64,000 nt of DNA, from the NCBI GenBank assembly GCA_946997215.1, contig CAMPUL010000002.1, forward strand, positions 1 to 64,000. The letters run 5' to 3'. A program made the translations under genes and the position numbers. Positions 16,966-26,596 of the stretch are shown piece after piece. Below the pieces are notes generated by a model. The model was not told the DNA's origin. It did no database searches and saw only the letters and a program-made list of their open reading frames with translations. This DNA is from Gardnerella vaginalis (GTDB lineage Bacteria > Actinomycetota > Actinomycetes > Actinomycetales > Bifidobacteriaceae). Every line of letters starts with the position of its first letter. Position 1 is the stretch's first letter.

Positions 16966-18182
16966 CGTTTTATCCTTCTTGCAAAAATAAGCCAAAGAGA
17001 CACAAAAATAACCGCCAAAATTGTTGCAATACTAGGGTCATCGCTTAAAGCTGATTGAGATGAATCATTTGGAATACTTGTATGCTGTTTCTCGATTTTA
17101 CGTACCAAAGCCATTACAGAATCAGCGTTATGTTGCGTTAAGAAAATACCTCCGTTTTGAGTAATTAGATCACGCATTTGCCTAGTGGTTGCCTCGTTTT
17201 CGGTTTGAGCAGACCCAGAATACAATCCGTCAACTTGAATATTTGCTTGTTTTGTTAAGTCTAAAGCTGCTTTAAGTGAATAAGACGGCTTTCCGGAAAC
17301 AACATTGTCTGTTGCTAAAACAATAGAAGCACTACGATTAAGGCGATTATGAGGCATTTTAGAATTGTTAGAAGAGCCGTATACAACTCCAGGAATCATT
17401 GCAGCACAACTAACAAGACCATCTCCGATTAAAGACGTTGCTTCTTTTCGATTTTGAGTTCCATCAAGCCATGTAGAAATTTGCTGATACTGCTTTTGTT
17501 GCATATTGTCGATTTTGTCTTGAGTTTGAACTCCGTCTAAGAGTTTAGAAGCGTATTGCAATTGCTTTTTAACAAGCGAATAATCGTCTGTTAGTGGAAA
17601 AACAGTTCTAGACGTTGAGTTAAAAATACTCAAGCCAATGCGCTCGCCTTGAAAATGCTCAACAAATTTTAAGTAAGCGTTAATAACTTCTAAATCGTAG
17701 GGAAGAGTGGAGCCAGAAACGTCTAAGCAAAGCACAATATCTCTAGAACTCGATTGCTCGTTTGCGTCTAAAACTCTAGAAGGTCTTGCGCTAATAGCGA
17801 GTGTGCATAAAAGCGTAAGAGAAAGCATTAAAGCGCATGTTCTTCGCAAAATATTCCATAATCGCCATCTTCTTGAGCATATGCTTCCTTTAAGGTCTTC
17901 GTCTAAAGAAAAAGACGTTAAAAAGCTTGTTTCTAATATTTGGGAAGATTTAATTTTGTAGTTTTTAGAATTACGTTTTTTAATCTCACTTATCGCAAAC
18001 GCTAATATTGCAACAATTACGCTTATTAAAACGCCAAAAACAAAGATTAGTGGCCATTTTAATTGCATTGAAAATAGTGTTGAAGCAAAAATTTTGCTCA
18101 TTTCTAAATCATGGATTGAAAACTCAGATATTGCAAAATTCGATATTGCAAAAATGAATGAGTCTAAATTGGAGAATGTCAT
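16962..18182 (-). CDS. Membrane-anchored VWA-domain protein (BatA/BatB type), first copy
   Basis: 406 aa. Helices at ~44-67 and ~113-131, then a VWA domain starting RDIVLCLDVSGSTLP (residues ~147-161) with a complete DxSGS MIDAS start, and a C-terminal helix (TILAVIFVSLWLIFA). It differs from the downstream VWA protein by a longer N-terminus and a tyrosine/glutamine-rich insertion in the domain. ATG 18182 overlaps the preceding stop (ATGA) with AAAGGAGAA upstream, so all five downstream members of this operon are translationally linked. Two VWA proteins in a row suggest a hetero-oligomer at the membrane. Confidence 0.85.
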   Translation of the reverse strand: MTFSNLDSFIFAISNFAISEFSIHDLEMSKIFASTLFSMQLKWPLIFVFGVLISVIVAILAFAISEIKKRNSKNYKIKSSQILETSFLTSFSLDEDLKGSICSRRWRLWNILRRTCALMLSLTLLCTLAISARPSRVLDANEQSSSRDIVLCLDVSGSTLPYDLEVINAYLKFVEHFQGERIGLSIFNSTSRTVFPLTDDYSLVKKQLQYASKLLDGVQTQDKIDNMQQKQYQQISTWLDGTQNRKEATSLIGDGLVSCAAMIPGVVYGSSNNSKMPHNRLNRSASIVLATDNVVSGKPSYSLKAALDLTKQANIQVDGLYSGSAQTENEATTRQMRDLITQNGGIFLTQHNADSVMALVRKIEKQHTSIPNDSSQSALSDDPSIATILAVIFVSLWLIFARRIKR

Positions 18183-18727
18183 TTTTTATTCTCCTTTGGC
18201 TTATTTTCCTTTGTTTTCCAACTTTCAAGAAGAACAAGAACCCACCTTGCGCCTTGATCAACATCCGTATTTTTAGCTTGATTATTATACTTAGTATCTG
18301 CAAATTCAGTAGGGTATAGTGCTGCAATAGTTTGGCGCAATAAGTCTGCTCCATGCGTGTTTTTCCAAGAGTTTCTAAGCGAACTTATGTCTGAAAGAGT
18401 ATGTGATTTAATGTTTTCGCCACTGATTATCGAAACATATTGTCTTGCAATTTGAGCTAATTTTGCAAAAGCTTGATCTTTTTTAATCTTTTTTTGATTA
18501 TAGTCGCTAACAACTTGCTCGATTTTTTTACGCCATTCTTGCTTGTTTGCATTTAGAATATGAGCAGCATTTTTTACATCTTTTTTAGCATTAACTTTAG
18601 GATTGATTTTGCATATAGCAAAGTAGAGCATTGCGCTTGCACAAAGTGCCACTATTATGCTTAAACTAATAAAAGCAAGTAGCATTGTTTCGTCGTTTAG
18701 AACCTTTTGAACATTAAGAATACTCAC
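18179..18727 (-). CDS. Single-helix membrane protein of the moxR-VWA operon (DUF4381-like position)
   Basis: 182 aa: helix at residues ~15-38, then a hydrophilic, Lys-rich cytoplasmic-looking domain including FAKLAQIARQYVS and LRQTIAALYPTEF. In many moxR-DUF58-VWA operons this position holds a DUF4381-type protein; the similarity here is positional and I cannot confirm the family. The start is GTG 18727, 18 bases after the DUF58 gene's stop; the only other early start is an ATG at residue 15. It overlaps the next VWA gene by 4 bases. Confidence 0.68.
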   Translation of the reverse strand: MSILNVQKVLNDETMLLAFISLSIIVALCASAMLYFAICKINPKVNAKKDVKNAAHILNANKQEWRKKIEQVVSDYNQKKIKKDQAFAKLAQIARQYVSIISGENIKSHTLSDISSLRNSWKNTHGADLLRQTIAALYPTEFADTKYNNQAKNTDVDQGARWVLVLLESWKTKENKPKENKK

Positions 18728-18745
18728 TGATTACACCAACCCAAA

Positions 18746-19762
18746 CTAATCCAAAAGTAAATCTTGATTCTTCTTAACATTAAAAACGCTATTTTGCAAA
18801 GTTGCGTTGCAAATAAATTTAGCCAAAGAATGAAATATTTGGTTGCTGGAAGACCCTCGTATAAGGCAAGCTTTATAAGTATTTAAGCACTCGTGCAAAG
18901 CGTTGTTTATAAATGCTCTATGCGCTTTTACTTCCTTAGAGCATGAATCATCTACTAAGAATGATGGTATTTTGCGCATAGTTGTTCCGTCAACTATTGG
19001 AATATTTTTAGACGCACTAAATGGATTCACGGGATTTATTGTTACAACTATTAAAGAATGTAAACTTGCGATTTTTTGTAAATCATTAAAATGTTTTTGC
19101 AAAATAGCGTATTCGTCCGTAATTATTACGATTAAACTGTGTTTTTGAGTAATCGAATTAGCAAAATCAATAATTGCATTTGTGTTCCTAGGATTTTTAC
19201 GTGCGTTGCATAATGAAATATCTAAGCTACGTTCAAAATCAGGAAGATTCCTGCAAGATGGGATTCTTAAAATATTATCTCCATCAAATAAAGTGCAATC
19301 AAGCGAGTCATTGCGTTTTAAGCTTAAAGACGCAAAAAAGCATGCTGTGTTAGAAGCAGTCTCATATAAGTACTCATTGCTTTTAGATGCGCAAGAGGCA
19401 TTCATGTTTAAGCTAGAATCCACAAGAATCCAAGTTTTAGAAGAAGATTCGCGCTGTCTAGAAGAAACCATTGGCTCACCAACTCTTGCGCTGGCTTTCC
19501 AATTAATCATTCTTGCTTCGTCTCCAGGCTGCCACGCGTGAACGTCTACTAAGTCGCCATTGCCAAATTTTTGACTAGAAGGATGTTCTCCTTCGAAAAT
19601 GCTTAAAGATTTTTTTGCAAGTGGCAAATTTAGGCGATTGTCTAACACTTCGATTTTTCTTCTAACTTTTTTAGATGAATCGGAGCATAGCAAACTTCTT
19701 TTAGCATTATTAGCAAAAAAAGTTGGATGAGAATAAGAGTTAAGCAGTTTTGCAAAAATCAT
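18746..19762 (-). CDS. DUF58 domain protein
   Basis: 338 aa DUF58 protein. The diagnostic motif WQPGDEARMINWKASAR occupies residues ~77-93, followed by a VWA-like strand WILVDSSLNMN (~111-121) and a segment HSLIVIITDEYAIL. No transmembrane helix is obvious, unlike many DUF58 proteins. ATG 19762 overlaps the moxR stop as ATGA. DUF58 proteins are almost always encoded beside MoxR ATPases and are believed to be their adaptors or clients. Confidence 0.86.
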   Translation of the reverse strand: MIFAKLLNSYSHPTFFANNAKRSLLCSDSSKKVRRKIEVLDNRLNLPLAKKSLSIFEGEHPSSQKFGNGDLVDVHAWQPGDEARMINWKASARVGEPMVSSRQRESSSKTWILVDSSLNMNASCASKSNEYLYETASNTACFFASLSLKRNDSLDCTLFDGDNILRIPSCRNLPDFERSLDISLCNARKNPRNTNAIIDFANSITQKHSLIVIITDEYAILQKHFNDLQKIASLHSLIVVTINPVNPFSASKNIPIVDGTTMRKIPSFLVDDSCSKEVKAHRAFINNALHECLNTYKACLIRGSSSNQIFHSLAKFICNATLQNSVFNVKKNQDLLLD

Positions 19763-20895
19763 GGTGCAGGAACCGTCTTCACTATTGCATCAATAACTTG
19801 ATCGCTAGTAATCGAATCCGCTAAAGCTTCAAAAGTCAAAAGAATTCTGTGTCTAAGAACTTCGTGAGCAAACTTTTTAACATCTTCTGGAATAACGTAA
19901 TCTCTTCCAGAAAGCAAAGCTTGAGCTTGACCAATGCGAATCAAAGCAATAGAAGCTCTAGGGCTTGCTCCCATTCTAACTAGCGAAGAAATAGTTTTAA
20001 GAGGATGACTTCCTTGGCCTCTAGAAGTTGCAACAATATCTACAGCATACTTCATAACAGCTTCCGAAACATGCACTCGCTTAGCAGCTGCGCGCAAAAA
20101 AGTAATATCTTGCAAACTTATTTTTTGACTATTAAGAGTTTGAGGATTAAAAACGTCACTTCCTCTGTTTGTTAGAAGCTCCAACATGCTTACTTCTTCG
20201 CTAGGTGAAGGATAAGTCATAACTGCTTTAAGCATAAAACGATCCATTTGAGCTTCTGGAAGATTAAATGTTCCTTCTTCTTCAATAGGATTTTGCGTAG
20301 CAATAACCATAAAAGGCTGAGGCAGATTAATGCGTTCTCCGCCGATTGTTGTTGCGCCTTCGGCCATTGCCTCTAGCATAGCGGACTGTGTTTTTGCGTT
20401 AGAACGATTGATTTCGTCTAGAAGAATCACGTTTGCGTGAATAGGGCCGATTTGTGTTGTAAATCTTTGAGAAGCAAAGTCAAAAACTTGTGTTCCAACT
20501 AAGTCTGATGGCATTAAATCAGGAGTACATTGAATTCGCTTAAAACTTCCAGACATAGCTGTTGCAAGAGTTTGCGCGGCAGTTGTTTTTGCAAGTCCTG
20601 GAACTGATTCAATAAGAATGTGGCCTCCAGCAATAAGCGTCAAAATAAGTGATTCTCTAAGTGAATCTTGGCCTACAAGCGTTTGTGTGAATCTGGAACG
20701 AAGAATGGCAGCTATTGCTTGCGCTTTTTTAATGCTTTCGTTAGACACGCCTGCAGATATTGGCTGATTTACTTCGTCTATTGTGCTAGAAGCAACACCA
20801 TTAGAAGCAGGTATGCGCGGTTGAGGTGGAAGAGAGAAAACACCAGTATTTGCGCTATTATTTTGACTATTTGGTTGTGGAGGGAATAATGCCAT
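19759..20895 (-). CDS. MoxR-family AAA+ ATPase
   Basis: 378 aa. A ~55-residue Pro/Asn/Ser-rich N-terminal extension precedes the AAA+ core: Walker A GLAKTT (residues 100-105), Walker B VILLDEINRSNAKTQ (156-170), sensor-1-like TQNPIEEEGTFNLPEAQMDRF and an arginine finger region RGQGSHP/VRMGASPRAS. This is the founder of the minus-strand operon moxR-DUF58-X-VWA-VWA-Y (20895 to 15308). A TAAAAT box (20903-20908, minus strand) ends only 7 bases before the ATG and no ribosome-binding site is visible, so the message may be leaderless. MoxR proteins act as chaperones for metal-dependent or cell-envelope complexes; the client here is unknown. Confidence 0.92.
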   Translation of the reverse strand: MALFPPQPNSQNNSANTGVFSLPPQPRIPASNGVASSTIDEVNQPISAGVSNESIKKAQAIAAILRSRFTQTLVGQDSLRESLILTLIAGGHILIESVPGLAKTTAAQTLATAMSGSFKRIQCTPDLMPSDLVGTQVFDFASQRFTTQIGPIHANVILLDEINRSNAKTQSAMLEAMAEGATTIGGERINLPQPFMVIATQNPIEEEGTFNLPEAQMDRFMLKAVMTYPSPSEEVSMLELLTNRGSDVFNPQTLNSQKISLQDITFLRAAAKRVHVSEAVMKYAVDIVATSRGQGSHPLKTISSLVRMGASPRASIALIRIGQAQALLSGRDYVIPEDVKKFAHEVLRHRILLTFEALADSITSDQVIDAIVKTVPAP

Positions 20896-20974
20896 GCGTC
20901 TTATTTTAACTGATGTGCGCTACCTTAGATGTTTTTAGTTTTTATTTTTTATTTTTGGCAAGTTTTTACTCGTT

Positions 20975-21035
20975 TTTCTATAAACTACAGCTTGCTATGT
21001 GCTTGCTATGTGCTTTAGATTTCTATAAACTCCAG
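20975..21035. repeat. Partial duplication of the ung 3' end with inner 11-bp repeat
   Basis: TTTCTATAAACTACAG (20975-20990) matches TTTCTATAAACTCCAG (21020-21035) at 15 of 16 bases; the latter covers the ung stop and last codons. Between them TTGCTATGTGC is repeated in tandem (from 20992). Confidence 0.85.
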
Positions 21036-21724
21036 TCAATTGGTGTTGCGCCTAGAGATATTAATGCTTGATTTGCTCTAGAAAATGGCTTTGATCCAAA
21101 AAATCCTCTTGAAGCAGAAAGTGGGCTTGGGTGAGGGGATTGAATAATTATTGCATTTGTAAGAAGAGGTGCTAGGCTTTGAGCGTTTCTGCCCCAAAGA
21201 ATAGCCACAAGTGGAAGTGGTTTGCCATTAGCATCTTTACGATTATTTAACGCGGTTATTGCAGCATCTGTGATTTGTTCCCAACCTTTTCCTTGATGGC
21301 TATTAGCTTTTCCAGCTTCTACGCTAAGGCATCTGTTCAAAAGCATTACGCCTTGCTTAGTCCAAGGTGTTAAATCACCATTTTTAGGCATTGGAACATT
21401 TAAGTCGCTAACTAATTCTTTGTAAATATTAGTCAGACTTTTAGGTAAAGGCTTAACGCGAGCATCCACACAAAAACTAAGACCAACGGGGTGGCCTGGA
21501 GTAGGGTAAGGGTCTTGACCAACAATAAGAACTTTTATTTGATTAAATGGAATAGTAAAAGCTCTAAGAATATTATGACTTTCTGGCAAAAATCGCCTTC
21601 CGCATGCCATCTCTTCGCGCAAGAAGTCTCCCATTTTGTGGATTTGCGGCTCAACTGGTTCAAGAGCATTTGCCCAATCTAGGTCTATTAGTTCGTGCAA
21701 AGATTTTCTATGCTTAATATTCAT
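21023..21724 (-). CDS. ung: Uracil-DNA glycosylase
   Basis: 233 aa family 1 UDG that removes uracil from DNA. The water-activating loop GQDPYP (residues 69-74, catalytic Asp71), the LNRCLSV-type uracil-binding stretch, and the leucine loop [11 protein letters not shown] are all present. ATG 21724 begins [13 protein letters not shown]; an in-frame TTG at 21733 is less likely. Ribosome-binding site is weak. It is a lone minus-strand gene; the gap to the divergent LytR_C gene is about 130 bases. The 3' end has been partly duplicated downstream. Confidence 0.95.
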   Translation of the reverse strand: MNIKHRKSLHELIDLDWANALEPVEPQIHKMGDFLREEMACGRRFLPESHNILRAFTIPFNQIKVLIVGQDPYPTPGHPVGLSFCVDARVKPLPKSLTNIYKELVSDLNVPMPKNGDLTPWTKQGVMLLNRCLSVEAGKANSHQGKGWEQITDAAITALNNRKDANGKPLPLVAILWGRNAQSLAPLLTNAIIIQSPHPSPLSASRGFFGSKPFSRANQALISLGATPIDWSL

Positions 21725-21857
21725 GATTATCAACTCTAAAACAAGGGTGATAAATCCAAAATCAAATATAAAAATAAATAAATTTTTTACGCTTTGTGCG
21801 CGGCATTCGCTAATATGGATTCATATTGTTTAGATAGTTTTTAGAAGGGATGCAATT

Positions 21858-22538
21858 ATGGCGCATAAGCAGAACGTGTCGTTTACGCCAGATGCTTTTG
21901 ATAATCCACCAGAAGGCCCTGTTGGTGTTCATCGCGGAAATCGCGCTTGGTATGCTGTATTGCTCCCATATGTAGTAGTCGTAGTTATGGCTGTTATTTT
22001 AGGCGTTTTTGCATGGGCTATTATGTCTGGAGAAATCAACAATATTCGTTTGCCTTGGAGTACAAATCAGTCAACAACTGCTAAGTCTTCTAGCACTAAG
22101 AGCGGTAAGATTGATGAGCACAAGAGCAAGTCTGATAATGCTAATGACGATTCAGACGAAGATAGAGATCCAGTAAAAGAAGATAAGTCAAACAAAACAG
22201 ATAAAAATGATAATAGCTCTAAGGATTCTAAAGACAATAATGCAAGCGACTCAAAAGCTTCTGAACAACCTATTAACAAGACTGTTCCAGTAAGAGTTGT
22301 TAACGCAACAAAGATTCAGGGTCATGCGGCTCAAGAAGCAGCAAAGCTTAAGCAAGCAGGCTATGCAAGCGTAGAAGCTGCAAATCCTTCTGGAAACGTT
22401 CCTGCTGATTCCGTTGTTTGGTATAAGGGAGACGAGAATCGATCTGCTGCTGAAGATATTGCTAAGACGCTTGGAATTAGCAATGTTGAGCCTGCAAATC
22501 AAATAGCAACCACTATTGTTGTTGTTTTGTGCAAGTAA
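21858..22538 (+). CDS. Membrane-anchored LytR_C domain protein
   Basis: 226 aa. A cytoplasmic N-terminus (~30 residues), one helix at ~32-56, a Ser/Asp/Lys/Asn low-complexity linker (~65-135) and a C-terminal LytR_C (LytR/CpsA/Psr C-terminal) domain, recognised by VPVRVVNATKIQGHAAQEAAKL and later AEDIAKTLGI. The domain is extracytoplasmic. There is no LCP catalytic domain, so this is a stand-alone LytR_C protein as found in several actinobacteria; its role is probably in wall-polymer attachment or binding, but is unproven. ATG 21858 has GAAGGGA upstream. Confidence 0.85.
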   Translation: MAHKQNVSFTPDAFDNPPEGPVGVHRGNRAWYAVLLPYVVVVVMAVILGVFAWAIMSGEINNIRLPWSTNQSTTAKSSSTKSGKIDEHKSKSDNANDDSDEDRDPVKEDKSNKTDKNDNSSKDSKDNNASDSKASEQPINKTVPVRVVNATKIQGHAAQEAAKLKQAGYASVEAANPSGNVPADSVVWYKGDENRSAAEDIAKTLGISNVEPANQIATTIVVVLCK

Positions 22539-24473
<1,935 letters not shown>

Positions 24474-24513
24474 ATTAAATTAACTCTTTGATTGAGTCTG
24501 TTTAGTTATCAAT

Positions 24514-24554
24514 ACATGAGCGGTAAAGTTTTGGCTTTGCCGCTCATGTTTTTT
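24514..24554. terminator. groEL terminator (bidirectional with the WXG100 gene)
   Basis: ACATGAGCGGTAAAG (24514-24528) pairs with CTTTGCCGCTCATGT (24535-24549), 15 positions with one wobble, 6-base loop, then a T-run. It lies between convergent groEL and the WXG100 gene. Confidence 0.9.
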
Positions 24555-24580
24555 GTTTTTGTTTTTGTTTTTGTTTTTGT
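24549..24580. repeat. TTTTTG hexanucleotide microsatellite
   Basis: About five consecutive GTTTTT/TTTTTG units directly behind the terminator stem. Length could vary by slippage. Confidence 0.85.
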
Positions 24581-24603
24581 GATTTTTGATTTGTGACTTT
24601 TGT

Positions 24604-24897
24604 TTAGTTCATTGCAAACAAGGAAGTTGCTTGTGTTTCTGTATCCATGTAAATGTTAGAAACATTTTGCATTGCAAGCTGAATCGCCTCTAGAGATTGC
24701 TCCATTTGTTGGTGTGCTGCACGCCATTGCCCAGCCGTTGTTGCAAACTGAGTGGCAGCAGGGCCAGTCCACACGCTTTGCAGCTGTTGAAGATTTGCGT
24801 ACATTCCATTTGTTGCGTCTCTAATCGCATTAATCGAAGATCCGACTGCTGCAGCTGATTGCTGAATTTGCTCTGAGTCTACTCTAAATTGTGCCAT
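24604..24897 (-). CDS. WXG100-family protein (ESAT-6-like)
   Basis: 97 aa, a textbook WXG100 protein: start MAQFRVDSEQIQQSA, Trp-Thr-Gly turn at residues 43-45 (QSVWTGPAATQF) between two amphipathic helices, and a C-terminal YMDTE (Y-x3-E) that resembles the YxxxD/E type VII secretion signal. GAGTAAAA upstream of the ATG (minus strand) supplies a modest ribosome-binding site. It is monocistronic, with no second esx gene, PE/PPE or Ecc component adjacent; the secretion ATPase must be elsewhere. Members form homo- or heterodimers and are exported by type VII systems. Confidence 0.92.
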   Translation of the reverse strand: MAQFRVDSEQIQQSAAAVGSSINAIRDATNGMYANLQQLQSVWTGPAATQFATTAGQWRAAHQQMEQSLEAIQLAMQNVSNIYMDTETQATSLFAMN

Positions 24898-25058
24898 TTT
24901 TTACTCCTTAATGCTTGTAAATGTATGTGTTTTCTATGTTTTTTTTTATTTCCGCGTTCTCTAATGCTTGTATAAAATAATGCTTGTATAAAAAGATGCG
25001 TCTAAAACTCAATTTTGCTATTGTTTCTTGTAATCTAAAAACACGGTATTATGAATAT

Positions 25059-25793
25059 ATGCCATTAAGCGATTTTGACAAAGATTTTTTTACTAATGTG
25101 GTTAAAGGCTTATGCACACTTATAATGCTTGCGTTTTTAAGCCAAATTGCTTTATTTGCAAGCATTGCTTTTGCGGAAGATGAATCAAAAAATGGTGATC
25201 TAGCAAATAAAAGCTCTAATAATTATGGCATTGTTGCTACTGATTCAATTACAGATACGGAAAATCTTCTAGGGGATTCCGTTGCAAAAGTCTCCGATAT
25301 GATTGCTAGCACAAAAAAGCAAACAGGCGTATCTGTGCGCCTTCTTTATTTAGCTAATTTTAGCGGCAGCAAAGACCCATCAAAGTGGGCTAGCGATTTA
25401 TTAACAAGCACGAATCCAGCTCCAAACACTGTTCTTTTAGCAATTGCTACTCATGATGGAAGGCTTGTTGTTGCAGTTTCGCCTAATTCCGATGAATGGC
25501 TTAAAAGAAAAACAACGGTTGACTTATTGTCGGATGCAGCCTACAGGCCATTAGTTAACGCGCAAGGTGCTGACTGGGCTAAGTCTGCGATTTTGCTTAT
25601 GAAGCAGATTTCTAGAGCTAAAAAAACGGCGGTTACGCCTTCAACAAGTATTATTGCAACTATTGTTATGATTGTTGTGATTGCAGCATTGTTTGTAATT
25701 GTTGCGATTGTACTTTATAGAAGAAATTATGTGCTAAAGCAAGTTAAACTAGGATTTAGAAAAGCTAAGCGTAGGCACGCATCGCATAAATAA
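25059..25793 (+). CDS. Secreted, membrane-anchored TPM-domain protein
   Basis: 244 aa. Signal-like N-terminus with helix ~15-37 and a likely cleavage after AFA (residue 39); a TPM-fold domain at ~55-185 recognised by the ITDTENLLGDSVAKVSDMI start and APNTVLLAIATHDGRLVVAV; a C-terminal helix (~195-218) and a basic tail RKAKRRHASHK. TPM proteins are associated with photosystem repair in plants but in bacteria their function is mostly unknown. ATG 25059 gives a proper signal peptide; TTG 24984 and ATG 24996 are in frame upstream, with promoter-like TATAAA boxes among them. Confidence 0.75.
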   Translation: MPLSDFDKDFFTNVVKGLCTLIMLAFLSQIALFASIAFAEDESKNGDLANKSSNNYGIVATDSITDTENLLGDSVAKVSDMIASTKKQTGVSVRLLYLANFSGSKDPSKWASDLLTSTNPAPNTVLLAIATHDGRLVVAVSPNSDEWLKRKTTVDLLSDAAYRPLVNAQGADWAKSAILLMKQISRAKKTAVTPSTSIIATIVMIVVIAALFVIVAIVLYRRNYVLKQVKLGFRKAKRRHASHK

Positions 25794-25805
25794 AATTATT
25801 TTTTC

Positions 25806-25839
25806 CAGGAAACACTCAGGAAACATTCAGCTTTATAAG
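25806..25839 (+). promoter_or_regulatory. Tandem 11-bp repeat and -10 box before the response regulator
   Basis: CAGGAAACACT (25806-25816) and CAGGAAACATT (25817-25827) are direct repeats with an 11-base period, the spacing used by OmpR/PhoB-family dimers. TATAAG at 25834-25839 can serve as -10, placing the repeats over the -35 region. Autoregulation is an inference. Confidence 0.5.
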
Positions 25840-25853
25840 TGATGCTAAACAGT

Positions 25854-26594
25854 ATGGGTAAGAATGTAGAAGCATCTATTGTTGTGGTCGATGACGAACC
25901 TTCAATTCGTGAACTTTTGGTTGCATCGTTGCACTTTGCTGGATTTGACGTAGAAACCGCTGCCTCTGGATCGGAAGCAATCGAGGTTATAGAGCGGGTT
26001 CATCCAGATCTTATTGTTATGGACGTTATGCTACCAGATATTGATGGTTTTACTGTTACAAGGCGAATCCGCCAAAATGGTGTAGTAGTGCCAGTGCTGT
26101 TTCTTACAGCTAGAGATGATACTCAAGATAAGATTATGGGCTTAACAGTTGGTGGAGATGACTACGTTACAAAGCCTTTTAGCCTAGAAGAAGTAGTTGC
26201 TAGAATCCGAGCAATTTTGCGCAGAACTCAAGAGCCAGAAGAAGACACTCCTGTTGTGCGCGTTGCAGATTTAGAGATTAATGAGGACTCGCACGATGTT
26301 TCTAGAGCTGGAGTTCCAATCGAGCTAAGCCCTACGGAATACAAGCTTTTGCATTACTTAATGGATAACGAAGGCAGAGTGTTGTCTAAAAGCCAGATTC
26401 TTAATCACGTTTGGCAATACGATTGGGGTGGAGACGCAGCAATCGTTGAATCGTATATTTCTTATCTTAGAAAAAAGATCGATGGTATTGAGATTAAGAA
26501 TGACGATGGCTCTATAAAGAAAGTCGTTCCACTTATTGAAACTAAGCGTGGAATTGGTTACATGATTCGCGTACCAAAGGCAGGTCAAGCCTGA
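25854..26594 (+). CDS. OmpR-family response regulator
   Basis: 246 aa from ATG 25854. Receiver domain with acidic pocket VVVDDEP, phosphoacceptor Asp57 (DLIVMDVMLPD), Thr in FLTARDD and Lys in YVTKPF; then a winged-helix output domain (LSPTEYKLLHYLM ... YISYLRKKID ... RGIGYMIR). An ATG at 25842 and GTG at 25839 are in frame, but the -10-like TATAAG ends at 25839, so the shorter protein would be made from a nearly leaderless message; the shorter start also places the DDEP motif at normal distance. The sensor kinase follows after 2 bases. It resembles the MprA/TrcR type of actinobacterial regulator; its targets are unknown. Confidence 0.9.
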   Translation: MGKNVEASIVVVDDEPSIRELLVASLHFAGFDVETAASGSEAIEVIERVHPDLIVMDVMLPDIDGFTVTRRIRQNGVVVPVLFLTARDDTQDKIMGLTVGGDDYVTKPFSLEEVVARIRAILRRTQEPEEDTPVVRVADLEINEDSHDVSRAGVPIELSPTEYKLLHYLMDNEGRVLSKSQILNHVWQYDWGGDAAIVESYISYLRKKIDGIEIKNDDGSIKKVVPLIETKRGIGYMIRVPKAGQA

Positions 26595-26596
26595 TT

